DNA of 64,000 nt from Billgrantia sulfidoxydans (lineage in GTDB: Bacteria; Pseudomonadota; Gammaproteobacteria; Pseudomonadales; Halomonadaceae): contig NZ_CP053381.1 of NCBI RefSeq assembly GCF_017868775.1, positions 4,278,001 through 4,342,000 of the forward strand, written 5' to 3'. The position numbers and the translations under genes are program-made. Shown in pieces: positions 18,809-27,758 of the stretch. The notes beneath the pieces were generated by a model, which saw only the letters and a list, made by a program, of their open reading frames with translations, was not told the origin of the DNA and did not search any database. Position 1 is the first letter of the stretch. Every line of letters begins with the position of its first letter.

Positions 18809-19641
18809 TGCTGCTGCACTTCACCAAGATGCATGGCCTCGGCAACGACTTCATGGTGGTCGACCTGATCACTCAGCGCGCCCGCCTGCGCGACGAACAG
18901 ATCCGCCGGCTCGCCGACCGCCGCTTCGGCGTGGGCTTCGACCAGCTGCTGCTGGTCGAGCCGCCGCGCAACCCCGACATGGACTTTCGCTATCGCATCT
19001 TCAACGCCGACGGCAGCGAAGTGGAGAACTGCGGCAACGGCGCGCGCTGCTTCGCCCGCTTCGTGCGCGACCAGCGCCTGACCCACAAGCGCGAGATCCA
19101 CGTGGAGACCGCCGGCGGCCCGCTGACGCTGGTGGTACAGGAGGACGGCCAGGTCACGGTAAACATGGGCAGCCCGCGCTTCGCACCGGCGGCGCTGCCC
19201 TTCGATGCCGCCGAGGATCGTCCGCTGCACGCCCTCGAGGTCGACGGCGAAAGCTACTCGATCGGTGCCGTCTCGATGGGCAACCCGCACGCGGTGCTGC
19301 GGGTCGACGACGTCGATTCGGCTCCGGTCGAGCGTCTCGGCCCGGCCATCGAGGCCCACCCCCGCTTCCCGCGGCGGGTCAACGTGGGCTTCATGCAGGT
19401 AGTCTCGCCCCACGAGATCCGCCTGCGAGTCTTCGAGCGCGGCAGCGGCGAGACTCTGGCCTGCGGCACCGGTGCCTGTGCCGCCGTGGCCAGCGGCATG
19501 CGCCAGGGCCTGCTCGAGAGCCCCGTCACGGTCCACCTTCGCGGCGGCGACCTGCGCATCGAGTGGCCCGGCGGCGAAGCGCCGCTGTTGATGACCGGGC
19601 CCGCCGAACGCGTCTTCGAGGGACGCATCGCCCTGGCCTGA
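18808..19641 (+). CDS. dapF: Diaminopimelate epimerase
   Basis: Converts LL- to meso-diaminopimelate by a two-cysteine proton transfer. The 277 residues include KMHGLGNDF at the N-terminus, the first catalytic cysteine in NCGNGARC near residue 74 and the second in ACGTGACAA near residue 221. Start chosen at the ATG overlapping the lysA stop, the canonical [15 protein letters not shown]. Located upstream of DUF484 and xerC as in pseudomonads and enterics. Confidence 0.97.
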   Translation: MLLHFTKMHGLGNDFMVVDLITQRARLRDEQIRRLADRRFGVGFDQLLLVEPPRNPDMDFRYRIFNADGSEVENCGNGARCFARFVRDQRLTHKREIHVETAGGPLTLVVQEDGQVTVNMGSPRFAPAALPFDAAEDRPLHALEVDGESYSIGAVSMGNPHAVLRVDDVDSAPVERLGPAIEAHPRFPRRVNVGFMQVVSPHEIRLRVFERGSGETLACGTGACAAVASGMRQGLLESPVTVHLRGGDLRIEWPGGEAPLLMTGPAERVFEGRIALA

Positions 19642-19674
19642 CCAGCCGGGCCCACCCGAACCGAGGAGCCAAGC

Positions 19675-20394
19675 ATGACCCGAGCCGTCCCCGAACCGCG
19701 CAAGACCCTCGATCCGGACCGGGTCGCCGAGTGGCTGGCCCGCCACCCGGACTTCTTCGTCGGCCGCGAAGGGCTGCTGCAGCAGCTCAAGGTGCCGCAC
19801 CCCGAGGCCCATGGCACCACCTCGCTGCTGGAGCGCCTGGTCTACGACCTGCGCCGCCGCGCGGAGCAGGCCGAGTGGCGCCTGGAGCAGCTGCTGGAAT
19901 CGGCGCGCCACAACGAAGTGCAGTATCGACGCACCCGCGAGCTGGTGCTGGCGCTGCTGGAAGCCGAGGACGCCGACGCCCTGGGCCAGGCGCTGGCCAC
20001 CCAGATGGCCGAACATTTCCAGATCCCCGCCGTGGCGCTGTGGTGCCCGGCGCAGCTCACCGACCACGAGCCGCTGCCGCCGCAGCCGCCACGCCACGTC
20101 CTCGACGAGCACGCCGGCGTGCGCCTGGCCGCGCTGCTCGACGGCCGCACCAGCCGCTGCACCCGGCTCACCCCCACCGACTGGGGGCGCCTGCTGCCGC
20201 ACGCGCGGCCGCCGCGCCAGGCCGGCTCCTGTGCCCTGGCCCGGCTGACCGTGGGCGAGCCGATGGGCTACCTGGTGCTGGCCAGCCCCGACCCCGACCA
20301 CTTCCGCGCCAGCATGGACACGCTGTTCACCGAATACCTCGGCGACGTGCTGGCGCGGCTGCTGCTGCGCCATGCCCCGGCCAGCCATGGCTGA
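19675..20394 (+). CDS. DUF484 family protein
   Basis: 239-residue cytosolic protein of the DUF484 family, which sits between dapF and xerC in many gammaproteobacteria. It starts with a helical segment containing WLARHPDFFVGREGLL near residue 23, continues through a coiled coil rich in Arg and Glu (about 50-85) and ends in a GAF-like domain. No catalytic motif is visible and the molecular role is not established. It is preceded by GAGG and overlaps xerC by 8 bp. Confidence 0.88.
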   Translation: MTRAVPEPRKTLDPDRVAEWLARHPDFFVGREGLLQQLKVPHPEAHGTTSLLERLVYDLRRRAEQAEWRLEQLLESARHNEVQYRRTRELVLALLEAEDADALGQALATQMAEHFQIPAVALWCPAQLTDHEPLPPQPPRHVLDEHAGVRLAALLDGRTSRCTRLTPTDWGRLLPHARPPRQAGSCALARLTVGEPMGYLVLASPDPDHFRASMDTLFTEYLGDVLARLLLRHAPASHG

Positions 20395-21310
20395 GGCTCC
20401 GCTGCGCCGACAGCTGGCGGCCTGCCTGGAGGCCCTGGCGCGCACCGCCAGCCCGGCCACGCTGAGTGCTTACCGCCGCGACCTCGAGGCGCTGGCGGCC
20501 TTCCTCGAGGCGCGCGGCATCGCCGACGGCGCCGGGCTCGACGTCGGCCTGGTGCGCCGCTTCCTCGGCGCCGAGCGCAGCCGCGGCCTCGCTCCGCGCA
20601 GCCTGGCGCGACGCAGGGCGGCCATCTCGCACTTCGCCGGCTTCCTGGTGCGCGCGGGCGTGCTCGGGCACAATCCCGCCGAGCTGGTGCCCACCCCGCG
20701 CCAGGGGGCGCACCTGCCCAAGCCGCTGGACGTCGACCAGCTCGCCCGGCTGCTCGATACACCCCACGACGGCTCGCCGCTGGCACTGCGCGACCAGGCG
20801 CTGCTGGAGCTGTGCTACTCCAGCGGGCTGCGCCTGGCGGAGCTCGCCGGCCTCGACCTCGACGACCTGGAGCCGCGTCGCGTGCGGGTGCTCGGCAAGG
20901 GCGGCAAGCCGCGCCAGGTGCCGGTGGGGCGCAGCGCCCGGCGCGCGCTCGACGCCTGGCTGGCCTGCCGCTCGGCGCTGGCCGCCCCCGGCGAGACGGC
21001 GCTGTTCGTCGGTGCCCGCGGCCGGCGCCTCGGGCACCGCGCCATCCAGAAGCGGATGACCGAGGTGGCCCGTCGGCGCGGCCTGCCCGAGCACCTGCAC
21101 CCGCACCGCCTGCGCCACTCCTTCGCCAGCCACCTGCTGGAATCGAGCCAAGACCTGCGCGCGGTGCAGGAGCTGCTGGGCCACGCCAACCTCTCGACCA
21201 CCCAGGTCTACACCAAGCTCGACTGGCAGCACCTGGCGGCGAGCTACGACGCCGCTCACCCTCGTGCCCGGCGGCGCCACACCGAATCACGCGACAATGA
21301 CCATGGCTGA
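20387..21310 (+). CDS. xerC: Tyrosine recombinase XerC
   Basis: Resolves chromosome dimers at dif with XerD. The 307-residue protein has the N-terminal SAM-like core-binding domain (about 1-90) and the catalytic domain with Arg in CYSSGLRLAEL near residue 150, HPHRLRHSFASHLLE (His and Arg) near 245, LLGHANLSTTQ near 267 and the nucleophile Tyr in QVYTKL near 277. The ATG at 20387 gives MAEAPLRRQ; an ATG 15 bp upstream is possible. No sign of mobile-element context: it is housekeeping by position. Confidence 0.95.
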   Translation: MAEAPLRRQLAACLEALARTASPATLSAYRRDLEALAAFLEARGIADGAGLDVGLVRRFLGAERSRGLAPRSLARRRAAISHFAGFLVRAGVLGHNPAELVPTPRQGAHLPKPLDVDQLARLLDTPHDGSPLALRDQALLELCYSSGLRLAELAGLDLDDLEPRRVRVLGKGGKPRQVPVGRSARRALDAWLACRSALAAPGETALFVGARGRRLGHRAIQKRMTEVARRRGLPEHLHPHRLRHSFASHLLESSQDLRAVQELLGHANLSTTQVYTKLDWQHLAASYDAAHPRARRRHTESRDNDHG

Positions 21311-22073
21311 CCTCTTGCCTCTCCAGGCCATCACCTTCGACCTCGACGACACCCTGTGGGACAACCACGGCGTGATGGTGGCCACCGAAACCGGCCACTA
21401 CGCCTGGCTCGACCGCGAACTCGCCGCCTGGCGGCAGACCCGCGGCGAAGCCGCTTCGCCACGCTTCACCGAGCGCTTCCCGCTGGAGAGCTTCGAGCTG
21501 CGCCGTCGCGCGCTGGCCCATGCGCACCCGCTGCATCGCGGCCACTTCACCTGGCTGCGCGAACGGGCGCTCAGGGAGATGCTGGGAGAGTACGGCCTCG
21601 AGCCGGCCACGGCGGAGCAGTGGGCCAGGGCGGCAATGGCGCGCTTCATGGAGCTGCGCCATCGGGTCGAGCCGCACCCCGAGGTGGAACCGCTGCTGAC
21701 CGGGCTGGGCCGGCACTACCGCCTGGCCAGCATCACCAACGGCAACGTCGACGTGCGGCGTCTGGCCGTCGGCCGGCACTTCCCGGTGGCCATCGCCGCT
21801 GGCGAGATATTGGCCCCCAAGCCCGACCCGCGGCCCTTCCTGGCGGCACTGGCGCGGCTCGATGCATCGCCGGCCCGTGCCCTGCACGTGGGCGACTCCT
21901 GGCGCGAGGACGTCGAGCCGGCCCGGCGCCTGGGCATGCAGGTGGCCTGGATCTCGCCCCAGGTGGAGGAGCTCCCCCTGCCGCCGGGGATTCATCGCCT
22001 CGATCACGTGCGCGAACTGCCCGCGCTGCTGCGCCGGCTGGGCCAGCCGGCGCCGGCGTGTGAGTCGCGCTAG
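21297..22073 (+). CDS. HAD-family phosphatase, YigB-like
   Basis: 258-residue haloacid dehalogenase-fold hydrolase. Motif I is [10 protein letters not shown] near residue 14, motif II lies in SITNGNVD near 145, motif III contains the lysine of [14 protein letters not shown] near 172, and motif IV is [17 protein letters not shown] near 200. In E. coli the gene after xerC is yigB, a flavin mononucleotide phosphatase; orthology is supported by position, but substrate use is inferred. Its 3-prime end overlaps the convergent engB by 4 bp. Confidence 0.87.
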   Translation: MTMADLLPLQAITFDLDDTLWDNHGVMVATETGHYAWLDRELAAWRQTRGEAASPRFTERFPLESFELRRRALAHAHPLHRGHFTWLRERALREMLGEYGLEPATAEQWARAAMARFMELRHRVEPHPEVEPLLTGLGRHYRLASITNGNVDVRRLAVGRHFPVAIAAGEILAPKPDPRPFLAALARLDASPARALHVGDSWREDVEPARRLGMQVAWISPQVEELPLPPGIHRLDHVRELPALLRRLGQPAPACESR

Positions 22074-22687
22074 GCGGGTTCGGGGCCGGCCAGCCAGGCG
22101 TCGAGGCGGGCACTGGCCTCGTCGACCCCTTCGCGCTTGAGCGACGAGAACAACTGCACCGTCACCAGGTCCTCCCATTCGCGCAGGCGGCTGCGCACCT
22201 GCTGCAGGGCGTTCTTGGCCGCGCCCGACTTCAGCTTGTCGGCCTTGGTCAGCAGGATGTGGACCGGCATGTCCTGGTCGTCGGCCCAGCCCAGCAGGGT
22301 CTGGTCGAATTCGGTCAGCGGATGACGCACGTCCATCACCAGCACCAGGCCGCGCAGGGCGCGGCGCCCCCGCAGGTAGTCGGCGAGGTGACGCTGCCAC
22401 TCGCGCTTGACCGCCTCCGGCACCTTGGCATAGCCGTAGCCGGGCAGGTCGACCAGTCGGCGGCTGGTGTCATCGCCCAAGGCGAAGAAGTTGATCAGCT
22501 GGGTGCGCCCCGGGGTGCGCGAGGTGCGCGCCAGCGCCTTCTGCCGGGTCAGGGTATTGATGGCACTGGACTTGCCGGCATTCGAGCGCCCGGCAAAGGC
22601 GACCTCGGCGCCCTCGTCGGGCGGGCACTGGGCCAGCGTGGGCGCGCTGGTCAGGAAGCGCGCGCTCTGGTAGTTCATGCGGATCAT
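22070..22687 (-). CDS. engB: Ribosome-biogenesis GTPase EngB/YihA
   Basis: Essential GTPase for 50S subunit maturation. The P-loop is [12 protein letters not shown] near residue 33, followed by the G2/G3 region [11 protein letters not shown] and [13 protein letters not shown] near 80, and NKxD appears as LTKADKL near 140. The start is uncertain: ATG at 22687 gives MIRMNYQ (205 residues) and ATG at 22678 gives MNYQ (202); GAGG lies close upstream of both. It is transcribed away from cytochrome c4. Confidence 0.93.
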   Translation of the reverse strand: MIRMNYQSARFLTSAPTLAQCPPDEGAEVAFAGRSNAGKSSAINTLTRQKALARTSRTPGRTQLINFFALGDDTSRRLVDLPGYGYAKVPEAVKREWQRHLADYLRGRRALRGLVLVMDVRHPLTEFDQTLLGWADDQDMPVHILLTKADKLKSGAAKNALQQVRSRLREWEDLVTVQLFSSLKREGVDEASARLDAWLAGPEPA

Positions 22688-22766
22688 GACCTCAACGTTT
22701 CGCCGGCAGGAGCGCTGCGGGCAGCGCGGGTGGCCGCCCTGCATTTCCGATGCCGGCTTGTTTCGT

Positions 22767-22913
22767 TATAATGCGATGTCTTTTTTCTGCGACCTGGGCG
22801 CGCTAGTGTAGCACCGTGCTCTGGCCGGCAGCGACCGACGCTGCGGCAGCAGGGCAAGGCCGGCCTGGCATCAGCAAGGCGGGACAGCCCCCAGGAATGC
22901 GTACCGGTATAAT
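22767..22913 (+). promoter_or_regulatory. Two TATAAT elements ahead of the cytochrome c4 gene
   Basis: Perfect -10 hexamers TATAAT occur at 22767-22772 and 22908-22913 in the engB-cytochrome c4 divergent gap. Neither has a strong -35 hexamer at the standard distance. The second lies 24 bp before the ATG. No gene or small-RNA fold is evident between them. Confidence 0.35.
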
Positions 22914-22937
22914 CCATAACGGCATAGTGAATCAGCG

Positions 22938-23558
22938 ATGAGAAAGTTACTGGCAAGCCTGGCAATCACCCTCGGCGCCGTAGGCGTCGCTCACGCCGAC
23001 CTGGAAGCAGACGCCGACGCTGCCGCTGGTCGCGAAAAAGCCCAGAGCTGTGCGGCCTGCCATGGCCAGAACGGCATCAGCTCGGCCCCCTCCTTCCCGC
23101 ATCTCGCCGGCCAGCAGACGACCTACCTGGCCAAGCAGATCATCGACATCCGCGACGGCAACCGCGTGGTGCCCGAGATGGCCGGGCAGGTCGACGACTT
23201 CTCCGACCAGGACGCCTGGGACGTCGCCGCCTACTTCTCCGAGCAGGACGCCAACGTCGGCCAGGCCGACCCGGCCGAGGAAGCGCTGATGCGCGGCCAG
23301 GAGCTCTATCGTGCCGGCGACATGGCCAAGGGCATCCCCGCCTGTGCGGCCTGCCACGGCCCCACCGGTGCCGGTATCAATACCGCCGTCTACCCGGCGC
23401 TTTCCGGCCAGTTCCCCCAGTATGTCGTCGCCTCGCTGCAAAAATTTGCCGCCGGCGAGCGCACCAACGACCCCAATGGCATGATGGGCGACATCGCCGC
23501 CAAGATGAGCGACACCGACATGCAAGCCGTGGCCAACTACATCAGCGGCCTGCACTGA
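22938..23558 (+). CDS. Cytochrome c4, diheme periplasmic electron carrier
   Basis: 206-residue secreted protein with a signal peptide cleaved after about residue 20 (AHA) and two class I cytochrome c domains. Heme is attached at CAACH 38-42 and CAACH 136-140, with methionine ligands expected in the PEMAGQ and GMMGDIA regions. Cytochromes c4 feed electrons to terminal oxidases. Position next to dsbA and opposite engB matches pseudomonads, where this protein is encoded in the same cluster. Confidence 0.95.
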   Translation: MRKLLASLAITLGAVGVAHADLEADADAAAGREKAQSCAACHGQNGISSAPSFPHLAGQQTTYLAKQIIDIRDGNRVVPEMAGQVDDFSDQDAWDVAAYFSEQDANVGQADPAEEALMRGQELYRAGDMAKGIPACAACHGPTGAGINTAVYPALSGQFPQYVVASLQKFAAGERTNDPNGMMGDIAAKMSDTDMQAVANYISGLH

Positions 23559-23599
23559 GCGTCTCGTCGTCTGGCAATGGTCGGCCACGGCCGGCATGA

Positions 23600-23620
23600 A
23601 AGGCGGCCGCTGGCCGCCTT
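23600..23620 (+). terminator. Hairpin after the cytochrome c4 gene
   Basis: AAGGCGGCC pairs perfectly with GGCCGCCTT around GCT, 42 bp after the stop. A TTTT run comes only 6 bp later, so termination strength is uncertain. Confidence 0.55.
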
Positions 23621-23743
23621 CGCCGTTTTGGATCGTCAGCCGAACCGGGAACCGTGAGCGGTTCATGCGCTCAAAGTGATCGACACACCCGTTCTTGCTG
23701 ACAAAGCCGCTACTTACAGGCGATCTTTCAAGGAGCCTCACCC

Positions 23744-24394
23744 ATGTTCAAGCCCTTGCGCATCCTCCAGTCAGCCGCTTTCGCCGTGGCCGGCCTCGGC
23801 CTGGCGACGCTGGCCGCCGCCGACAACCTGGTCGAGGGCCAGCACTACGAGAAGCTGCCCGAGCCCATCGAGACCAGCGCCGGGGGGGACCGGGTCGAGG
23901 TGACCGAAGTGTTCTGGTACGGCTGCCCGCACTGTTACAACCTGGAGGAACCGCTCAACGCCTGGGTCGCCGAGCAGCCCGAGGACGTCGCCTTCAACCG
24001 CATGCCGGCCACCATGGGCGGCGACTGGAACACCCACGCGATGATGTTCTACGCCGCCGAGGAGCTGGGCATTCGTGAGGACGCCCATGACGACATCTTC
24101 CACGCCATCCACGAGGAGGGGCAGCGCCTCAACGACGCCGACAGCATCGCCCGCTTCTTCAGCAAGTACGACGTCAGCGAGGAGGAGGCCCGCCAGGCGC
24201 TGGACGCCTTCGGTGTCAAGGCCCAGGTCAACAAGGCCCATGCGCGCATGCGTGCGATGCGCCTGATGGGCGTGCCGGCCCTGGTCGTCGACGGCCGCTA
24301 CCTGGTGACCCCGAGCAGCGCCGGCAGCCTCGAGAATATGCCGCAGGTCGCCGGCGCGCTGGTCGAGCGCGTCCGCCAGGAACGCACGGACTGA
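23744..24394 (+). CDS. dsbA: Thiol:disulfide interchange protein DsbA
   Basis: Periplasmic oxidant that introduces disulfides into secreted proteins. 216 residues with a signal peptide ending near residue 26, the active-site CPHC at 61-64 inside FWYGCPHC, the inserted helical domain, and the cis-proline loop GVPALVVDGRY near 182. AAGGAG lies upstream of the ATG. The following gene starts 2 bp after its stop. Confidence 0.95.
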   Translation: MFKPLRILQSAAFAVAGLGLATLAAADNLVEGQHYEKLPEPIETSAGGDRVEVTEVFWYGCPHCYNLEEPLNAWVAEQPEDVAFNRMPATMGGDWNTHAMMFYAAEELGIREDAHDDIFHAIHEEGQRLNDADSIARFFSKYDVSEEEARQALDAFGVKAQVNKAHARMRAMRLMGVPALVVDGRYLVTPSSAGSLENMPQVAGALVERVRQERTD

Positions 24395-24396
24395 CC

Positions 24397-25233
24397 GTGC
24401 CCGTCGAGTCATCGCACCTGGTCGACGCCAGGACGCCGCCCCTGGAGGGTGGGCACCTCAAGTTGCTCACCTTCAACATGCAGGTGGGCATCCAGACGTC
24501 GGCCTACCATCACTACCTGACCCGCAGCTGGCAGCACCTGCTGCCGCATCCCCAGCGGGTGCGGCGGCTGGACATGGTCAGCAGCGTGCTGAGCCGCTTC
24601 GACATCGTCGGCCTGCAGGAGGTCGATGGCGGCAGCTTTCGCTCCAGCCACGTCAACCAGATCGAGTACCTGGCCACGCGCGGCGGCTTTCCGCACCACT
24701 ACCAGCAGCTCAACCGCAATCTGGGGCGCTTCGCCCAGCACAGCAACGGGCTGCTGTCGCGCCTCTCCCCCTCCCAGGTCGAGGAGCACCGCCTGCCCGG
24801 CACCCTGCCCGGGCGCGGCGCCATTCACGCCCGCTACGGAGACGGCGCGGATGCGCTGCACCTGTTCGTCGCCCACCTGGCCCTGAGCCACCGGGCCCGG
24901 GTGCGCCAGCTCGACTATCTCAGCGAGATCATCCAGCCGCTGCAGCACGTGGTGGTGATGGGCGACCTCAACTGCACGCCGGACCAGCTGCACACCCATA
25001 CGCGCTTCTGCGCCTCGCTGCCGCTGCACCCGGTCCGCCCCTTGCTCAGCTACCCCTCGTGGCAGCCGCGCCGGGCGCTGGACCATATCCTGATCTCCAG
25101 CTCGCTGAAGGCGTGCGACGTCCGTGTGCTCGATCACCTGTTCTCCGACCACCTGCCCATCGCCGTCGACGTGGCGCTGCCGCCCGGCTGTCTGGCCCTG
25201 CTCGAGGGCCTGCGCAAGCGCCAGCAGCGCTAG
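24397..25233 (+). CDS. Endonuclease/exonuclease/phosphatase-family hydrolase
   Basis: 278 residues, GTG start 2 bp after dsbA. The fold's metal and catalytic residues are visible: LLTFNMQVGI near residue 23, GLQEVDGGSF near 73, FVAHLALSH near 149, GDLNCTPDQ near 188 and the terminal DHLFSDHLPIAVD near 248. No signal peptide is seen, so it is probably cytosolic or peripheral. The family covers nucleases, lipid and sugar phosphatases, and the substrate cannot be told. A homologue occupies this place after dsbA in pseudomonads. Confidence 0.85.
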   Translation: MPVESSHLVDARTPPLEGGHLKLLTFNMQVGIQTSAYHHYLTRSWQHLLPHPQRVRRLDMVSSVLSRFDIVGLQEVDGGSFRSSHVNQIEYLATRGGFPHHYQQLNRNLGRFAQHSNGLLSRLSPSQVEEHRLPGTLPGRGAIHARYGDGADALHLFVAHLALSHRARVRQLDYLSEIIQPLQHVVVMGDLNCTPDQLHTHTRFCASLPLHPVRPLLSYPSWQPRRALDHILISSSLKACDVRVLDHLFSDHLPIAVDVALPPGCLALLEGLRKRQQR

Positions 25234-25318
25234 CCGAGACGTTGAGCCGCGAGGATGACGCACGCCGCGTAATCAGCGATGATGCGTTCCCTGAAATGTT
25301 TCGACACGAGATTCCACC

Positions 25319-25867
25319 ATGCAAACCGCGAACCGCGATCCGGTCCTGCTCGCATGGCTCGACGGCTTTACCGAGGTCGTGGGCCGCTCCATCGCCTGGC
25401 TGGTGATCGTCATGATGGCGGTACAGTTCGCCATCGTGGTGATGCGCTACGTCTTCGCTCTCCACAGCATCGCCATGCAGGAGTCGGTCATGTACATGCA
25501 TGCCGTGGTGTTCATGCTGGGGGCCGCCTGGACGCTGCGCCACGATGGTCACGTCCGCGTCGACATCTTCTACCGCAAGCTCTCCGCCCGCGGCCGGGCG
25601 TGGATCGACCTGCTCGGCACGCTGTTCCTGCTGTTTCCGGTGACGCTGTTCATCGCCGTCTCGAGCTTCGGTTACGTGAAGAGCAGCTGGGCGATACTCG
25701 AACGCTCGCCGGACGGCGGCATCCCCGGGGTCTTCCTGCTCAAGTCGCTGATCCTGGTGATGATGGCCCTGCTGCTGCTGCAGGGCGTGGCGCAGGTGTT
25801 GCGCCAGGTCCTGATCCTGCGCGGCAAGGCCCCAGGCAACACGCCTGACCACGACGAGGTGATCTGA
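25319..25867 (+). CDS. TRAP transporter small permease (DctQ family)
   Basis: 182-residue membrane protein with four predicted helices (about 22-45, 58-80, 98-118, 140-162) and the DctQ-type motif WTLRHDGHVRVDIFY near residue 73. It forms the small membrane subunit of a sodium-coupled TRAP carrier with the next gene, which starts 1 bp after its stop. No DctP or TAXI binding protein is encoded beside the pair, so the substrate is unknown. Confidence 0.9.
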   Translation: MQTANRDPVLLAWLDGFTEVVGRSIAWLVIVMMAVQFAIVVMRYVFALHSIAMQESVMYMHAVVFMLGAAWTLRHDGHVRVDIFYRKLSARGRAWIDLLGTLFLLFPVTLFIAVSSFGYVKSSWAILERSPDGGIPGVFLLKSLILVMMALLLLQGVAQVLRQVLILRGKAPGNTPDHDEVI

Positions 25868-25868
25868 C

Positions 25869-27281
25869 GTGGAAGCCCTGCTCGAATTCATGCCGCTGTT
25901 CCTGTTCCTCACCGTCTGTGCCGTGCTGATGCTGGGCTACCCGGTTGCCCTGTCGCTGGCCGGCACCGCGCTGATCTTCGCCGGGCTTGGCCACCTGATG
26001 CTGCAGATGGGCGTGCCGGTGCCCTTCGAGCCGCGCATGCTGGGTGCCATGCCCAACCGCCTCTACGGCATCATGACCAACCAGACGCTGCTGGCAGTAC
26101 CGCTGTTCGTGCTGATGGGGGTGCTGCTGGAGAAGTCGCGCGTCGCCGAGACCCTGCTCGATGCCATGGCCATGCTGTTCGGCTCGCTGCGCGGCGGACT
26201 CGGCATCTCGGTGATCCTGGTCGGCATGCTGCTGGCCGCCTCCACCGGGATCGTCGGGGCCACCGTGGTCACCATGGGCCTGCTGTCGCTGCCGACGATG
26301 CTCAAGCGCGACTACTCGCCGTCGCTCGCCACCGGCACCATCTGCGCCACCGGCACCCTGGGCCAGATCATCCCGCCCTCCATCGCGCTGGTGCTGCTGG
26401 GTGACGTGCTCTCCAATGCCTATCAACAGGCACAGCTGGCCATGGGCGTGTGGAGTCCCAAGACCGTGTCGGTGGGCGACCTGTTCGTCGGCGCGCTGGT
26501 ACCGGGCCTGCTGCTGGTGGCGGCCTACATCGTCTACCTGCTGGCTGTCGCCTGGTGGAAGCCCGCAAGCGCCCCGCCCGCGGACCGCGAGGCGCTCAAG
26601 CAGGAACTCGGTCACACCGGCAGCCTGTGGCCGCTGCTGATCAAGGGCCTGATTCCCCCCGTGCTGCTGATCGTCGCCGTGCTGGGCTCGATCCTCGGCG
26701 GCTTCGCCACCCCCACCGAGGCCTCGGCGGTGGGCGCCATGGGTGCGCTGCTGCTGGCGCTGACCAACCGTCGGCTCAACGTGGCGATGCTGCGCGAGGT
26801 GGTCCAGTCCACCGCCAAGGTCACCAGCATGGTGTTCCTGATCCTGATCGGTGCCGCGCTGTTCTCGCTGGTGTTCCGCGCCTACGGCGGCGAGGAGCTG
26901 GTCAAGCACCTGTTCGAGGCGCTGCCCGGCGGCGTGGTGGGGGCCACCCTGGTGGTGATGCTGGTGATCTTCCTGCTCGGCTTCATTCTCGACTTCATCG
27001 AGATCACCTTCGTGGTGGTGCCGATCGTCGGGCCGGTGCTGCTGATGATGGGTCTCGATCCGATCTGGCTCGGCATCATGATCGCGGTGAACCTGCAGAC
27101 CTCGTTTTTGACGCCGCCGTTCGGTTTCGCGCTGTTCTACCTGCGCGGGGTGACGCCGGACTCGGTGCCGACCGCCGCCATCTATCGCGGCGTGATTCCG
27201 TTCATCCTGCTGCAGCTCGGCATGCTGCTGGCGCTGGCGCTGTTCCCGGGGCTGGCGACCTGGCTGCCGTCGGTACTGTAG
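25869..27281 (+). CDS. TRAP transporter large permease (DctM family)
   Basis: 470-residue permease with about 12 helices, starting at GTG. Family marks include LAASTGIVGATVVTMGLLSLP near residue 118, ATGTLGQIIPPS near 159, and the C-terminal FGFALFYLRGV near 417. It is longer than TeaC (427 residues) because of a hydrophilic insertion around residues 225-260. It pairs with the preceding small permease. The stop is 2 bp from the convergent yqaA stop. Confidence 0.9.
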   Translation: MEALLEFMPLFLFLTVCAVLMLGYPVALSLAGTALIFAGLGHLMLQMGVPVPFEPRMLGAMPNRLYGIMTNQTLLAVPLFVLMGVLLEKSRVAETLLDAMAMLFGSLRGGLGISVILVGMLLAASTGIVGATVVTMGLLSLPTMLKRDYSPSLATGTICATGTLGQIIPPSIALVLLGDVLSNAYQQAQLAMGVWSPKTVSVGDLFVGALVPGLLLVAAYIVYLLAVAWWKPASAPPADREALKQELGHTGSLWPLLIKGLIPPVLLIVAVLGSILGGFATPTEASAVGAMGALLLALTNRRLNVAMLREVVQSTAKVTSMVFLILIGAALFSLVFRAYGGEELVKHLFEALPGGVVGATLVVMLVIFLLGFILDFIEITFVVVPIVGPVLLMMGLDPIWLGIMIAVNLQTSFLTPPFGFALFYLRGVTPDSVPTAAIYRGVIPFILLQLGMLLALALFPGLATWLPSVL

Positions 27282-27283
27282 GC

Positions 27284-27715
27284 TCAGCCGCACAGCGGGG
27301 CCAGCCACGCCTGGGCCAGATAGAGCACCACGGCGTAGCGTGCCCCCTTGGCCAGGGTGATCAGCAGCACGGCCCGCCACCAGGGCAGGCGAAAGATGCC
27401 GGCGAGCACGGTGAGCGGGTCGCCGATCAGCGGTGCCCAGCTCGCCAGCAGGCTCCACTCGCCGAAGCGGTGGTACCAGCGCTCGGCGCGGGCCAGGCCC
27501 TCGCGCGAGGCGGGGAACCAGCGGCGGTCCTGGAAGCGGCGCGCGTAGCGCCCCAGCCAGACGTTGACCAGGCTGCCCAGGGTATTGCCCGAGGTCGCCA
27601 CCAGCCACAGCCCCAGCAGCGGCTGGCCCAGGCACCACTGGCGTGCCAGCCACACCTCCGAACCGCCCGGCAGCAGCGTGGCGCTGGCGAAGGCCACCAG
27701 GAACAGACTCAGCAT
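27284..27715 (-). CDS. yqaA: YqaA-family inner-membrane protein
   Basis: 143-residue membrane protein of the YqaA/DedA-related (SNARE-associated, VTT) superfamily. Family landmarks are ATLLPGGSEVWL near residue 12, SGNTLGSLVNVWLGR near 41 and WAPLIGDPLTVLAGIFR near 93, with at least four helices. Function is unknown; relatives are linked to lipid scrambling and envelope homeostasis. It converges on the TRAP permease and diverges from thiD. Confidence 0.88.
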   Translation of the reverse strand: MLSLFLVAFASATLLPGGSEVWLARQWCLGQPLLGLWLVATSGNTLGSLVNVWLGRYARRFQDRRWFPASREGLARAERWYHRFGEWSLLASWAPLIGDPLTVLAGIFRLPWWRAVLLITLAKGARYAVVLYLAQAWLAPLCG

Positions 27716-27758
27716 TCAGCGCCCCCCTCCTTACTTCCCGCATGCAGGACGAGACGCC

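Noticed and set aside
20387..21310. XerC as a mobile-element integrase
   Set aside because: Its fixed neighbours dapF, DUF484 and the HAD gene, and a full XerC layout, mark the housekeeping recombinase; no attachment repeats are seen.
22688..22937. Spot 42/ErsA-type small RNA near engB
   Set aside because: Those RNAs lie on the polA side of engB; this gap shows TATAAT elements but no hairpin-plus-T-tract structure.
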